Shown one piece after another: positions 53,046-63,604 of a DNA stretch of 64,000 bases (positions within the stretch are counted from its first letter, which is position 1; each line of letters opens with the position of its first letter). The notes beneath the pieces were generated by a model. The model was not told where the DNA came from, did not search any database, and saw only the letters and a program-made list of their open reading frames with translations. This DNA is from an uncultured Bacilli bacterium (GTDB taxonomy: Bacteria > Bacillota_I > Bacilli_A > RF39 > UBA660): positions 1-64,000 of the forward strand of contig CAKOIQ010000002.1 in the NCBI GenBank assembly GCA_934086935.1, in the 5' to 3' direction. The position numbers and the translations under genes were made by a program.

Positions 53046-53909
53046 TTAATTAATAATTTTTTGTTCAAGAATTAAATCTATATTATATTTATTTTTTACT
53101 TCTTTTGTAATGAAATTAATTAAAGACGTAATGTCTTTACTAGTGGCATTTCCGGTATTTACGATGAAATTGGCATGTTTAGTTGAAACCATTGCTCCAC
53201 CTATTTGATAACCTTTTAAACCTAAATCTTCAATTAATTTACCAGCAAATAAACCTTCAGGATTTCTAAAAACTGAACCAGCATTTGGATATTCTAGAGG
53301 TTGAGTTGATAATCTTTTGTCTAAACGTTCTTTTACTAGTGTTAATGATTCCTCTTTAGAACCAGGTTTTAAAGTTAAAGTAGCTTTTAAAATAATTAAG
53401 TCTCTAGTTTGTAAGTTGGAAGTTCGATATGAAAAAGATAAATCATTTTTCTTAATTATCTTTACTTTATTATTTTCCAAAACTTCTAATTCTGTTACAT
53501 AGTTAGATATTTCATCTTTATAAGCACCGGCATTTCCGACAATTGAAGCACCTAAAGTTCCAGGAATACCACTAGCCCACTCTAAACCTGTTAGATTATG
53601 ATTTATAGATTCGTTAGCTAAGTTAATAAGTAGATTAGAAGCTCCAGATATAATAGTATTTTTATTAATAGTTAATTCTTTAAAATCTAATTTGATAACT
53701 ATTCCTTTATAACGATCTGGTAAAATTATATTAGAACCATTACCTAAAATAAAATATTTTTTATTATTATCTTTTAAATATTTAATTAAGTTAGTTAATT
53801 TCACAACATTATCAACAATTATTAAATAGTCACATATAGAGTGAATTTTATAAGTATTATAAGCATATAAATCTTGTTTTTTAAATACTTTTCCATAGTT
53901 AGAATACAT
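53046..53909 (-). CDS. murB: UDP-N-acetylenolpyruvoylglucosamine reductase
   Basis: 287 residues, type II MurB. FAD-binding ILGNGSNIILPD, GLEWASGIPGTLGASIVGNAGA, the Arg of SYRTSNLQ, and AGSVFRNPEGLFAGKLIEDLG (catalytic Ser in AGSVFRNP) are present. Makes UDP-MurNAc for peptidoglycan. AGGTGATG ribosome-binding site before the ATG at 53909. It lies alone between the sigma gene and the mini surface-protein gene. Confidence 0.96.
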   Translation of the reverse strand: MYSNYGKVFKKQDLYAYNTYKIHSICDYLIIVDNVVKLTNLIKYLKDNNKKYFILGNGSNIILPDRYKGIVIKLDFKELTINKNTIISGASNLLINLANESINHNLTGLEWASGIPGTLGASIVGNAGAYKDEISNYVTELEVLENNKVKIIKKNDLSFSYRTSNLQTRDLIILKATLTLKPGSKEESLTLVKERLDKRLSTQPLEYPNAGSVFRNPEGLFAGKLIEDLGLKGYQIGGAMVSTKHANFIVNTGNATSKDITSLINFITKEVKNKYNIDLILEQKIIN

Positions 53910-53943
53910 AGCATCACCTAAGTTAATTATATTCTATTTAAAG

Positions 53944-53969
53944 AAAAAAAGCATCTATTTAATGCTTTT
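53944..53969 (-). terminator. terminator of the sigma-factor operon
   Basis: AAAAGCAT (53947-53954) pairs with ATGCTTTT (53962-53969) with U on the minus strand, at the sigma stop codon. Confidence 0.8.
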
Positions 53970-55952
53970 TGCTTGTCTTTGTTTAATTTTAGGAATTACT
54001 TTCTTAAATTCTGCTATAAATGGAACTATTAATTCTTTATTATCAAATATTTTAACTAATTCTTCTTGAGTATAATTTGATGAAGTAAATCTTTCATTAC
54101 CATTTAAGACTTTTAGAGCTATACTAAATAATAATTCGGGTCCAATTTTAGGATTTAATTTAGAAAAAGAAGGAAGGCCGACTAAATCAATTGGATCAAT
54201 ATCTTTTTTGGTATATACTTTTTCTTCTGGTTTTTGGAAAGATAAAGATTGAACTCTTATATATGGAATTAAATACATTTGTAAATATTGTTTTTCACAT
54301 ATTGATAATAAACCTAGATGATGTTCACATAGATTGGTTCCATATGCTTTAATTAATAATTCTTTATCTTCACTTGGTAAACATGTTTCAAATACTTTAA
54401 GGATGTTTTCTCTAGGTATATTTGGTAATAAAGTAAATAAATTTTGTTTTGAATCTGATGAAGTTTGTGAGTCAGTTCCTTTATCTTTTCTTAAAATTAA
54501 AGGCAGTGATTTAAAAATTAAATTTGATAGACGATGTTGATCTTGATTATTTATTGGGATTTCTTTACGACGATATAAATCTTCATCATAATATCTAGTA
54601 ATAAGATTTTGATTAGTTTTATCTAAAGTACTGATTGCATATTTTAGATCAATTGGTGAATAACCTGGGAAGAATTTAGTTAATCTTACTCGGCAAATTT
54701 CTTTATGAGTATTATTTAATTTAACTTCATCTAAAATGCCACTATTAGCATTATTTAATGATTTTATAACAGGGTCATTTCTTAATACTTTAAGAGCTTT
54801 AGATTCTTCTTGTCTAATTCTTTCACGAGTTACATTAAACATTTTACCTATTTCATCTAAAGTTTTCTTTTCTTCACCTAAAAGACCAAAACGATAAATA
54901 ATTATCTTGATTTGTCGTTCTGTAAGTTTAGAACCATATATTGCTTTTACAATAGCGTCACTAAAATCTTTTTTAATAAAATCTTCTTCAATTTTAGTAT
55001 CTTGATCAGGAATAAAATCTTCTAAGGATGCGTCTGGTTCTTCTAGTCTTATTGGAGAATTAATACTAATTTCTGGACGAATAATAGAAAAGGCATCTTC
55101 AATTTTTGATACTGAATAATCAGTTAATTCAGATAATTCTTCAATGGTTGGTTCTTTACCAGTTTCATCATGAATACGTTTAGCAGTAGCGCTTACTTTG
55201 TATTTCATAGATTTAATATAATCTGGATATCTTATTGTTGTTGATGAATAATTAATGAATCTTTTTATAGATTGTTTTATCCACCAAGTAGCATATGTTG
55301 AAAATCTATAACCTTTACTTACATCAAATTTTTCAATGGCTCTAATTAAACCAAATACTCCTTCTTGAGTTAAATCATTCATAGTAATGGTTGAAGATAT
55401 TAAACGATATTTTTTAGCAATTGAGATTACTAATCTTAAATTATGTTTAATTAAAATGTCTGTTGATTCTTGATCTCCATTTTGGGATTTAATAATAAGA
55501 CTTCTAGTTTCCGCTGGAGTTAATAATCGATATTTTCTTGTTTCATTTAAAAACATAGATTGTGATGGTCCAACATAGTCTTCATTAATAGTAATCTTAT
55601 TATCATCTAATTCTAATTTGTTAATATCAATATCTTTTTTATCACAGAAAACTTCAATTATTTCACAGGTAATTTCATCTGGTACTAAAGATTCCAGACT
55701 ACTTTCTTGAATAAATCCTAAATATTTATTTAAAATAGATTTGATTAAATCATTAACTACTTCATTAGATAATAATAATTCATCAATTTTTTCATAAGTT
55801 ACATTATCTTCGTTATTATCACATAATTTAAAGAAATAGTTAGAAATACGTAGTAATGATTTTATATTTTCATTTGGTTTATCACTAATTCTAATTTTTT
55901 CTTCTATATATGCTTTTATTAATTGTTTTTTCTCTTCCATATTATTTTTCAT
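53955..55952 (-). CDS. sigma-70 family factor with long C-terminal module-bearing extension
   Basis: 665 residues, against 350-400 for typical sigma factors. Residues 1-135 are an unrelated helical N-terminus. The core is region 2 (about 152-222: [46 protein letters not shown]), region 3 (about 240-300) and region 4 (about 338-393: [18 protein letters not shown]). From ~394 a 270-residue extension carries two copies of the module shared with 55942, 47260 and 48048 (about 427-487 [17 protein letters not shown]; 508-565 [14 protein letters not shown]). The region after 2.4 ([11 protein letters not shown]) differs from primary RpoD (RTIRIPVHM), so it is more likely an alternative sigma. The ATG at 55940 is a possible alternative start. 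It overlaps the 55942 gene by 11 bp. Confidence 0.88.
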   Translation of the reverse strand: MKNNMEEKKQLIKAYIEEKIRISDKPNENIKSLLRISNYFFKLCDNNEDNVTYEKIDELLLSNEVVNDLIKSILNKYLGFIQESSLESLVPDEITCEIIEVFCDKKDIDINKLELDDNKITINEDYVGPSQSMFLNETRKYRLLTPAETRSLIIKSQNGDQESTDILIKHNLRLVISIAKKYRLISSTITMNDLTQEGVFGLIRAIEKFDVSKGYRFSTYATWWIKQSIKRFINYSSTTIRYPDYIKSMKYKVSATAKRIHDETGKEPTIEELSELTDYSVSKIEDAFSIIRPEISINSPIRLEEPDASLEDFIPDQDTKIEEDFIKKDFSDAIVKAIYGSKLTERQIKIIIYRFGLLGEEKKTLDEIGKMFNVTRERIRQEESKALKVLRNDPVIKSLNNANSGILDEVKLNNTHKEICRVRLTKFFPGYSPIDLKYAISTLDKTNQNLITRYYDEDLYRRKEIPINNQDQHRLSNLIFKSLPLILRKDKGTDSQTSSDSKQNLFTLLPNIPRENILKVFETCLPSEDKELLIKAYGTNLCEHHLGLLSICEKQYLQMYLIPYIRVQSLSFQKPEEKVYTKKDIDPIDLVGLPSFSKLNPKIGPELLFSIALKVLNGNERFTSSNYTQEELVKIFDNKELIVPFIAEFKKVIPKIKQRQAKSIK

Positions 55953-57561
55953 CCTTTCTATCTACTGGCTTAAGTACCATTTCTTTTGGTTTTTTAGATA
56001 ACGAATTAAATTCATTTATGGTTTGAGTAACGATATAATTGATTTCCTCATCAGTTAAATTAAATTGAGAAAATAGTTTTTTATAAATATAATCACTTGT
56101 TTCAGTAACACCTAGTTTAATAGCAGTAATTATTTGTTCATCGATGGTTTGATTTGTAAGAGGTAAACTAGTTTGTCTTTGTTTTCTTAATTGTCTTCCT
56201 ATTTTAGGATAAATAATATTTTTAATTTCAATTAAAGATTCACTTGGTAATGTAACTAGTAAAGGATTTTCTAAATCATAATTATGAAAAGCATATACTA
56301 GTTCTTTTTCACGTTCTGATAATAATGATAAAGCATAATTTATTTCATCTTTAGTAAAGAATTCAAATGTTGTATAGATTGATTGAGGAAGAGTTACTCG
56401 GCGAATTTTAGTTAATTCTTCTAAGGATATTTTACCTTCATTGTATTTTATTATATTTCTTTTTAGGCGTTTAATTACGGTTGTTATTCGTTGCTCTTCT
56501 TCATCTGAAAGAACATGATATTCTTTTAATGAAGACCCATATTTTTTAAAGATAAGTTGTTTATCTAACTCTGAATAACTTTCAATTATACGTTTTAATA
56601 AATCTTGAGATATTTCTGGTAGTCTTTCATTTAAGGTTTTATTTTTTAATTTTCTTTCGAAGTGACCTCTTGTAATATTTGATCGCATTAAATGAAGAAT
56701 ACAAACTATTCTATCTTCAGATTGAGAATCAATCTTATGGGCTTCAGTTAAATCGGCTCCAAATTTTCTAGTTATTAGATTTTTATCTTTTTCTGTTAAA
56801 GATGCTATGTAAGTAATTATTTGTTCTGGAGTATATTCGGGCATTCTTTCAAAAATGTTTTTTATTTTAGAACCAGATACTGCTAATTTTGGTGTACTTG
56901 ATTTAGTTTGATATTTAGGAGTTGGGCTTTTTTCTTTTTCTGTTATAATTGGTAATTTGATGGGATTAATTGGATCTGTAATGGTACTTTGTAATTTATT
57001 TAAACGATTAATGATTAAGCTTTTATAACTGGTTACTAAAGTTAATATGTGATTAATATTAATATTTAATCTTCTAGCAATAATATCTTCAGGAAGATTT
57101 TTTCCATAAAAACCAAAGCGTAATTTTAAGATTTCTTTTGTTCTTGAATCAGCAGATAATTCAAATTGATCAATGATATATCTTTTTATTTGTGGGTAGA
57201 CTCTTTCGTCAATACTTAAAGTAAATTCATTTATGACATTATTGGCAAAAGTTTCTGATTTACTACCTAATGCGGGTTGAGGATTTTTGGTTAAATAATT
57301 TTTTATTTTGTTATATATACAAGAAACAGCTGTCTCATAAAAGTTTTGGTTTTGGTAAGAAGTTATTGCTTCATTTAAACCGGTAAGGCCTAAACTGAAT
57401 AGTAATTCATAAGAATATGGTGTTTCTTTGAATTTTCCTTCTATTATCTTTTCTATTAATTCATAGTTATGTTTAATCAAGATATCTTTTGCTTGCTTAT
57501 CACCGTTTTTAAAACGTTGTAATAGTTCCTGTGTTTCACTCACACTTAAAATCTTTGCCAT
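55942..57561 (-). CDS. sigma-like protein with three repeat modules, lacking promoter-melting residues
   Basis: 539 residues from the ATG at 57561 (GGAGGGG lies before it; earlier codons cross that site). Residues ~1-90 look like sigma region 2 ([37 protein letters not shown]), but the WW region-2.3 motif (TYATWWIKQ in the partner) is replaced by [14 protein letters not shown]. Residues ~140-190 ([18 protein letters not shown]) resemble region 4. Three modules then follow (about 240-300, 313-372, 399-458), of the form LTxxDKxLIxxxFGxDLxE. Immediately upstream of, and overlapping, the sigma at 53955. Perhaps a sigma-like antagonist or co-factor; inference. Confidence 0.82.
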   Translation of the reverse strand: MAKILSVSETQELLQRFKNGDKQAKDILIKHNYELIEKIIEGKFKETPYSYELLFSLGLTGLNEAITSYQNQNFYETAVSCIYNKIKNYLTKNPQPALGSKSETFANNVINEFTLSIDERVYPQIKRYIIDQFELSADSRTKEILKLRFGFYGKNLPEDIIARRLNININHILTLVTSYKSLIINRLNKLQSTITDPINPIKLPIITEKEKSPTPKYQTKSSTPKLAVSGSKIKNIFERMPEYTPEQIITYIASLTEKDKNLITRKFGADLTEAHKIDSQSEDRIVCILHLMRSNITRGHFERKLKNKTLNERLPEISQDLLKRIIESYSELDKQLIFKKYGSSLKEYHVLSDEEEQRITTVIKRLKRNIIKYNEGKISLEELTKIRRVTLPQSIYTTFEFFTKDEINYALSLLSEREKELVYAFHNYDLENPLLVTLPSESLIEIKNIIYPKIGRQLRKQRQTSLPLTNQTIDEQIITAIKLGVTETSDYIYKKLFSQFNLTDEEINYIVTQTINEFNSLSKKPKEMVLKPVDRKDEK

Positions 57562-57572
57562 AAACCCCTCCG

Positions 57573-57612
57573 TTTTGGTGCCTATAATACACCAAAATAG
57601 CGAAAATTGCAA
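57573..57612 (-). promoter_or_regulatory. promoter overlapped by a palindrome (possible operator)
   Basis: Minus strand: -35 TTGCAA (57607-57612), 17-base spacer, -10 TATTAT (57584-57589). The 8-base inverted repeat TTTTGGTG (57590-57597 on the minus strand) / CACCAAAA (57573-57580) flanks the -10 box with a 9-base centre. A repressor bound there would block the sigma-like operon; as RNA it could also form a hairpin before the ribosome-binding site. Confidence 0.6.
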
Positions 57613-57613
57613 G

Positions 57614-57646
57614 AAAAAACTACTAATCTAATGAGTTAGTAGTTTT
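57614..57646 (-). terminator. terminator of the HD-valS operon
   Basis: AAAACTACTAA (57616-57626) pairs with TTAGTAGTTTT (57636-57646) and is followed by UUC UUG on the minus strand; overlaps the valS stop. Confidence 0.75.
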
Positions 57647-60153
57647 AATAATTTTTCATCATTTTCTAATTTGGCTTTTTCGTCAGCAACTAATTTTTCT
57701 GGTGCTTTGTTAACAAAGTTTTCATTAGCTAATAATTGTTTACGTTTATTTATACTTTGTTTTAAGCTTTCTATTTGTTTTTCTTTTTGACGGATATCTT
57801 CTTCAGTTATTTCTTTTTCATAGTAGATTGAAGCATTAAATGGGCCAAAATTAACTTTATATTCAGTAATATCTAATGGTTTATCAATAATATTTTCAGT
57901 TAGTTTTAACATTTTAATAATTAAAGTATAATCTTCTTCATTATTAAACTTAACTGATAAGTCCTTTGTGATGTTGTTTTCTTGTTTAATGTTTCTAAAT
58001 GTTTTGATAAATCCAATGGTATTTTCGATTAATTCTTCTTCTTTTTGGAAGTTAAATTCTTTATTTACGGTTGGATAATCACTTATCATGATGCTTTCAT
58101 GGGTTTTGATTGGTAACATACTATAAATTTCTTCAGTTACGAATGGCATGATTGGATGCATCATTTTTAAGATATTAGTTATTACATAACAAAGAGTACT
58201 TTGAGTTGATGGATTGTCTAAAGTAAATTTACACATTTCAATGTATGAATCACAGAAGTCACTCCAGATAAAATCATAAAGCATGGTTCCAACATTGTTA
58301 AATTCATATTTTTCCATAGATTTAGTAACGTTTTTAATTATTTTATTTAACTTAGATAAGATCCATTTATCTTTTGTATCTATTTCTTTAAAGTCATATT
58401 CTTTTAAAGATTCAATATTCATTAAACAGAAACGACTAGCATTCCACAATTTATTGATGAAATTCCAAGTTGATTTAACTTTTTCTTCATCATATCTTAA
58501 ATCTTGACCTGGTGCAGATGAGGTTGCTAAGAAGTATCTTAGGGCATCACATCCATATTCTTCGATAACATCCATAGGGTCTACTCCGTTACCTAAACTT
58601 TTTGACATTTTTCTTCCTTGATTATCACGAATTAGGCCATGAATTAAGCAATCTTTAAATGGTCTTTGACCAGTAAAATGTAAGCCTTGGAATGTCATTC
58701 TATTTACCCAAAATGGGATAATGTCATATCCTGTTACTAATACATTATTAGGATAATATCTTTCTAAAAGATTTGTTTTTTCTGGGAATCCTAAGGTACT
58801 AAATGGCCATAAAGCACTTGAAAACCATGTATCTAAGACATCTGGGTCTTGAGTCCATCCTTCTTCTTTAGGAGCTTCTACTCCAACATATACTTCATCA
58901 CCTTTATACCAAGCAGGAATACGATGTCCCCACCATAATTGTCTAGAAATGCACCAATCATAAGTGATTTCCATCCAGTGATTCATAATTTTTTCGAATC
59001 TTTCTGGGACAAAATTTACTTTAGTATCTTTATTTTTTTGATTTTCTAAAACACGATCAGCAAGTGGTCTCATTTTAACAAACCATTGTTTTGATAGATA
59101 TGGTTCTACCATTACTCCACTTCTTTGAGAGTGTCCTACTGAGTGAGTCATTTCCTCAATTTTAATTAATAAGCCTTCATTTTTTAAATCTTCGACAAGG
59201 GCTTTACGACATTCGAAACGGTCCATTCCTTCGTATTTTAAGGCATTTTTATTCATGGTACCATCAGGATTAATAACGATGATTCTTTCTAGGTTGTGTC
59301 TATTTCCTACTTCAAAGTCGTTGGGATCATGAGCTGGAGTTATTTTTACGACACCAGTACCAAATTCAGGATCAGCATGATCATCACCAATAATAGGTAT
59401 TAATTTATTTACAACTGGTAAGATACAATTTTTACCAATTAGATGTTTGTATCTTTCATCACTTGGATTAACAGCTACAGCAGTATCACCAAATAAAGTT
59501 TCTGGTCTTGTTGTTGCTACTTCTAGGTAGTCATTAGTGCCTTCAATAAAGTATTTTATGTGATAGAAGGCTCCTGGTACATCTTTATATTCTACTTCTT
59601 CATTAGAAAGTGCTGTCATAGCGTATGGATCCCAGTTAATAATTCTTTCTCCACGATAAATTAATCCTTCATTATAAAGAGTTACAAAAACGTGTTTTAC
59701 AGCATCACTTAAGCCTTCATCTAAAGTAAATCTCTCTTTAGTATAATCTAGGCTTAAACCTAGTTTAGCCCATTGCCTTTTTATATTATCAGCATATTCA
59801 TTTTTCCAATCCCAAGCATATGTAAGCCACTCTTCTCTTGATATTGATCTAGGATTTATTCCCATATCTCTTAATTTAGCATCAACTTTAGCTTGAGTTG
59901 CAATTCCGGCATGATCCATGCCAGGAACCCATAAAGCATCAAAGCCCTGCATTCTCTTAAATCTAATTATTATATCTTGTAGGGTTGTATCCCAAGCATG
60001 ACCTAAATGTAGTTTACCAGTTACATTAGGAGGCGGAATCACAATTGAATATGGCTTTTTAGAAACATCTCCACTTTCAAAGTATTTATGATTTAACCAA
60101 TATGAATATTTCCCTTCTTCAACTTGCTTATGTTCATATTTTTTATCTAACAT
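57628..60153 (-). CDS. valS: valyl-tRNA synthetase
   Basis: 841 residues, class I. HIGH motif in [15 protein letters not shown] and KMSKS in [14 protein letters not shown]. The editing domain lies at about 180-340 ([20 protein letters not shown]) and a C-terminal coiled coil at about 790-841. It attaches Val to tRNA-Val. It follows the HD gene by 5 bp, behind a T-box leader with a Val specifier. In Bacillus valS follows ysxE; here it is far from it. Confidence 0.98.
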   Translation of the reverse strand: MLDKKYEHKQVEEGKYSYWLNHKYFESGDVSKKPYSIVIPPPNVTGKLHLGHAWDTTLQDIIIRFKRMQGFDALWVPGMDHAGIATQAKVDAKLRDMGINPRSISREEWLTYAWDWKNEYADNIKRQWAKLGLSLDYTKERFTLDEGLSDAVKHVFVTLYNEGLIYRGERIINWDPYAMTALSNEEVEYKDVPGAFYHIKYFIEGTNDYLEVATTRPETLFGDTAVAVNPSDERYKHLIGKNCILPVVNKLIPIIGDDHADPEFGTGVVKITPAHDPNDFEVGNRHNLERIIVINPDGTMNKNALKYEGMDRFECRKALVEDLKNEGLLIKIEEMTHSVGHSQRSGVMVEPYLSKQWFVKMRPLADRVLENQKNKDTKVNFVPERFEKIMNHWMEITYDWCISRQLWWGHRIPAWYKGDEVYVGVEAPKEEGWTQDPDVLDTWFSSALWPFSTLGFPEKTNLLERYYPNNVLVTGYDIIPFWVNRMTFQGLHFTGQRPFKDCLIHGLIRDNQGRKMSKSLGNGVDPMDVIEEYGCDALRYFLATSSAPGQDLRYDEEKVKSTWNFINKLWNASRFCLMNIESLKEYDFKEIDTKDKWILSKLNKIIKNVTKSMEKYEFNNVGTMLYDFIWSDFCDSYIEMCKFTLDNPSTQSTLCYVITNILKMMHPIMPFVTEEIYSMLPIKTHESIMISDYPTVNKEFNFQKEEELIENTIGFIKTFRNIKQENNITKDLSVKFNNEEDYTLIIKMLKLTENIIDKPLDITEYKVNFGPFNASIYYEKEITEEDIRQKEKQIESLKQSINKRKQLLANENFVNKAPEKLVADEKAKLENDEKLLKLLTH

Positions 60154-60158
60154 TTTAA

Positions 60159-60887
60159 TCAGTCCTCTTTTTCTAATTTTTCATCAATAACTCTATTTAT
60201 AATTTCAAAATAAGGTTTTAAATTTTCAGGTTTACCTAAATTATCATACATTTCATTAATATAATTATTTTCTTTAATTACTTTTAAAGAATATTGATAA
60301 TTTATATCATAGATAAAAGATAATATATTTAAGATTTTATCACCTTTAGTCTTAACATGTTTTTCATTAATACATTTTTTCTTATTAAAATCTTTATATA
60401 CTTTAGGAGATACTGTATAACTTTCTAAATCACTATTTATTATATTTTGATGAATTGTAACTAAATAAATAATATCTATTTTATCAGCATCTCTAACTAT
60501 TTTACAAAATTTATTATTTTGATATTTTCTTGATATAGCGTATTTATTATGGTAGAAAATAGCAGCATATAAATCATCTAAATCTTCTTCATTAACATTA
60601 TATTTTTTGATGTAATCATCTTCTTTTAATAATTTAACTCCATACTTTCCATGATCAAAGTGATGAGAATTAAACTTACCAAATAAGTCATATTCAAAGA
60701 ATCTAGCAATGTCATGAAGTAAACCAATGGTTGTAGCTAATTTAACATCATGAAGACTTAAATTTAAGTTTTCAGCTATCTTTTTAGATAAGATGGCGAC
60801 TCGTTTTGAATGATAATACTTTCTATTGATACCTAATAATTTAATATCATAATTATTAAAAATATACTCTTCAAATTCTCGATACAT
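60159..60887 (-). CDS. HD-domain phosphohydrolase under T-box control
   Basis: 242 residues. The HD signature LLHDIARFF and the downstream Asp/His positions ([23 protein letters not shown]) indicate an HD-domain metal-dependent phosphohydrolase; the sequence is not enough to name a substrate (nucleotide or (p)ppGpp-like). It is the first gene behind the T-box, ahead of valS, so valine starvation should raise its expression. No close Bacillus counterpart in this place is known to me. Confidence 0.8.
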   Translation of the reverse strand: MYREFEEYIFNNYDIKLLGINRKYYHSKRVAILSKKIAENLNLSLHDVKLATTIGLLHDIARFFEYDLFGKFNSHHFDHGKYGVKLLKEDDYIKKYNVNEEDLDDLYAAIFYHNKYAISRKYQNNKFCKIVRDADKIDIIYLVTIHQNIINSDLESYTVSPKVYKDFNKKKCINEKHVKTKGDKILNILSFIYDINYQYSLKVIKENNYINEMYDNLGKPENLKPYFEIINRVIDEKLEKED

Positions 60888-60905
60888 TTTAACAACTCCT
60901 TTTTA

Positions 60906-61112
60906 AATAAAAAAAGTTATAAATTAAAGGACGACTTATGGCCGTGGTACCACCTTAATTTATAACTTATTAGTTATCTTTATATATTTAACGCATATAA
61001 ACGATTTTTCTCATTTTGCAACCTTCATATAATTATATTATTAACTTACACCAAATGTTAACTCTCTATAAATATAAGTTATATTACTCCTCAAAATTCA
61101 TTGAAAACTATA
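60906..61112 (-). promoter_or_regulatory. T-box leader (Val) of the HD-valS operon
   Basis: On the minus strand: the conserved AGGAGTA of stem I base, AGAGAG and GGTG, then specifier codon GTT (61020-61022) in the GAAGGTTGCA loop, then the T-box antiterminator GGTGGTACCACGG (60942-60954), then a terminator stem in which AAGTTATAAATTAAGG can pair with CCTTTAATTTATAACTT and runs into U. Uncharged tRNA-Val binding favours the antiterminator. The 362-bp gap between genes holds this leader and the plus-strand promoter of the ATPase. Confidence 0.9.
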
Positions 61113-61192
61113 ATTATTATAAAGGATTTTTTTAGATATTTCAAGATAAGTTTTTTTTAATATTTTATGGTAAATTTTTTAAAGTTCGGATA

Positions 61193-61221
61193 TTGATAAA
61201 ATAATTATTTATTGGTATAAT
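61193..61221 (+). promoter_or_regulatory. promoter of the PilB-type ATPase gene
   Basis: -35 TTGATA (61193-61198), 17-base spacer, -10 TATAAT (61216-61221); AAAGGTGG ribosome-binding site precedes the ATG at 61250. Confidence 0.8.
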
Positions 61222-61249
61222 TATTTAAGAATAGAAAGGTGGCTTTTGT

Positions 61250-62602
61250 ATGGATGTTAAACCTGTGATTCCAAGCATAAATGAAGTATCCTTTGATGCA
61301 AAGCAATTAACTACATCAAATGCTAACCTTGTCTCTTTTAATTATGAAGATACTCCTATTACGGATATTGTTAATACAATTATTTTAGATGCAATTAAAA
61401 ATAAGGCTTCAGATATTCACTTTGACCCTTCTGATGATGGTTTAAGGATAAGAATGCGTATTGATGGTAAATTATCTGATTATAGTCATGTTCCTTTATA
61501 TGTTCAAAAGAATATGATTACTCGTATTAAGATTATTTCTGGTATGAATATTACAGAATCAAGAATTCCTCAAGATGGTGCTATTAAGAATAGTTTAGAT
61601 AATATTGATGTTGATTTACGTGTTTCTTGTTTACCTACTAATTTAGGGGAAAAAGTTGTTATTCGTGTTTTAGATTATAAGATGTCTTCAGCCGGTATTG
61701 AAGAATTGGATTTTAGTAAAGAAAATTTAGCTAAAGTTAATAAAATGATTAGTTTACCTAATGGTATTATATTAGTTACTGGTGCAACTGGTACAGGTAA
61801 ATCAACAACTGTATACTCTATTTTACAAAAGTTAAATACAGAAGATAGAAATATTATTACCGTAGAAGATCCGATAGAAATGAATATTGATGGTATTAAT
61901 CAAGTTCAGGTTATTCCAGAAATTGGACTTACTTTTGCGAGTGCTTTAAGAAGTATTTTACGTCAGGACCCGGATATTGTAATGATCGGAGAAATTCGTG
62001 ATGATGAAACAGCACGTATTGCAGTTAGAGCTTCTATTACTGGTCACTTAGTATTATCTACAATCCATACTAATGACTCTTTAAGTACAATTGAACGTTT
62101 AACGGATATGGAAGTTGAAAGATATTTATTAGGTGCAGCTTTATCTGGTATTATTTCCCAGAAATTAGCTAGAAGATTATGTAAGAAATGTCGAGTTGTT
62201 AGACCTACTACTGATTATGAAAAGAAAGTGTTTAAACAAGCTTTAAATATGGACGTTAATGAAATATATGAACCTAAGGGTTGTGATGCTTGTCATCAAG
62301 GTTATAGTGGTCGTATTGCTATTCATGAGGTTTTACTTATTAATCAAGAGATTAAAGATGCGATTGTTAGAAATGATGACAAAGCTAAACTTAGACATTT
62401 AGTATACTCTTCTGGTACAACAACAATGCTTCAAGATGGTTTAAATAAAGTTGTTAGTGGTGAAACTTCTTTTGAAGAAATTATTAAACTTATTGATTTA
62501 GAAGATGATTTGGGTACAAATACTAATTTAGGTTTAAAAGAAACTTTAAATAATAGTAAAGTTGTTAATAGTAACAGCAATATTGAAACTTTAGATATAT
62601 AA
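61250..62602 (+). CDS. PilB/GspE-type pilus assembly ATPase
   Basis: 450 residues. N-terminal domain (DIVNTIILDAIKNKASDIHF, DPSDDGLRIRMRIDGKL), Walker A VTGATGTGKSTTVY, Asp box ITVEDPIEM, Walker B DPDIVMIGEIRDDETARIAV and the zinc-binding Cys4 motif (CKKCR and CDACHQGYSGR), the mark of GspE/PilB and not of TadA. It extends type IV-like pili by adding pilins. Its pilin candidates (31978, 21037, 1337, 1972) are scattered in the window; no PilC or prepilin peptidase gene is adjacent. Confidence 0.95.
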   Translation: MDVKPVIPSINEVSFDAKQLTTSNANLVSFNYEDTPITDIVNTIILDAIKNKASDIHFDPSDDGLRIRMRIDGKLSDYSHVPLYVQKNMITRIKIISGMNITESRIPQDGAIKNSLDNIDVDLRVSCLPTNLGEKVVIRVLDYKMSSAGIEELDFSKENLAKVNKMISLPNGIILVTGATGTGKSTTVYSILQKLNTEDRNIITVEDPIEMNIDGINQVQVIPEIGLTFASALRSILRQDPDIVMIGEIRDDETARIAVRASITGHLVLSTIHTNDSLSTIERLTDMEVERYLLGAALSGIISQKLARRLCKKCRVVRPTTDYEKKVFKQALNMDVNEIYEPKGCDACHQGYSGRIAIHEVLLINQEIKDAIVRNDDKAKLRHLVYSSGTTTMLQDGLNKVVSGETSFEEIIKLIDLEDDLGTNTNLGLKETLNNSKVVNSNSNIETLDI

Positions 62603-62637
62603 AAAAAAGAGATTTTTAATTAAATCTCTTTTTTGAT
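62603..62637. terminator. bidirectional terminator (ATPase gene / surface gene)
   Basis: AAAAGAGATTT pairs with AAATCTCTTTT around a 6-base loop between the converging genes, with A and T tracts on either side. Confidence 0.85.
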
Positions 62638-63604
62638 ACTACTAAATATGTTCCTAATGTTAAACTTGAAATCATTGTGATTACTGTAGTATAAGAATTA
62701 CTTTCTTCTACTCCAGTGTAAGGTTTATCTTCAATTGTTACAGTTGGATTTTCTCCGGCTCCTTGGCCTTTAACGAATTGATAAACATATACTACTTCAA
62801 TATCTTCTTTAAAATATGTTCCTTCAGCTAATTCTTTATCAGTATCGATTTCAACATATTTAGCTTTAATTGAATTTGATTCTGTAACTTTTAATTCATT
62901 TAATGGGTTGATACTAATCGTATCGGCTGTTCCATGAGCATTCCATCTATTGTTTTCACCATCAAGATACCAACCATCAACTGTATCTTTACATGATATA
63001 TTCCATGATGATGTTTTTCCTAAGTTTAATTTAATACCTAGTTTACCATGGCCACTTGTGTAAATGTCATCAGCATATTTTGATGCATTGTTGTTATAGA
63101 TTGCAGCGTTTACTGTTGCAACTATTTCTTCGTTTACTGTTGTGTATGAATCGATGTATAATCCACCACCGATTGCACTATTATTATCTTTTATTACTAC
63201 TTCATCACTAATAGTAATTATTTTACCTCTATTATTGGCTTTAATATATACACCACCACCTGGGCATACAGTTTTTTTAGTACCTTTAGCACTATTAATA
63301 GCAATACCTGCATCCCTAGCGACCATTTTTTGATTGTTTGTAATTTTACCATTTGTGATGGTTAATGATGCACTATTTGCATTTGTAATAGCTACTGTGA
63401 TAGTACTTTTATTTCCTATTTAATGACAACATTTTCAGTAAAATCAGTTAATAATGTAACTGTTTCTCCTTCTTTTGCAGCATTTAATGCTTCTTCTAGA
63501 GTGTCGTAATTTGTGCCAGCAACTGAAGCAGCACTTTCAGCAGCTTTTACGTTAGTGATGAATAATGAAAAAGCAGCTAATACGACTAATAAGAATTTTT
63601 TCAT
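62616..63604 (-). pseudogene. frameshifted secreted surface protein with LPxTG-like anchor
   Basis: The N-terminal 62 residues (from 63604) have a signal peptide (KKFLLVVLAAFSLFITNVKA) and EALNAAKEGETVTLLTDFTE, ending at TAG after ENVVIK. The coding sense resumes in another frame (NKSTITVAITNANSASLTI...), through 236 residues of Gly/Asn-rich beta-helix-like repeats (SAIGGGLYIDS; AAIYNNNASKYADDIYTSG). The C-terminus has KPYTGVEESN, a hydrophobic stretch (YTTVITMISSLTLGTYLVV) and SKKRF, a sortase sorting signal of the xPxTG form. One base is missing or gained near 63415. The upstream gene encodes a sortase. Confidence 0.8.
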
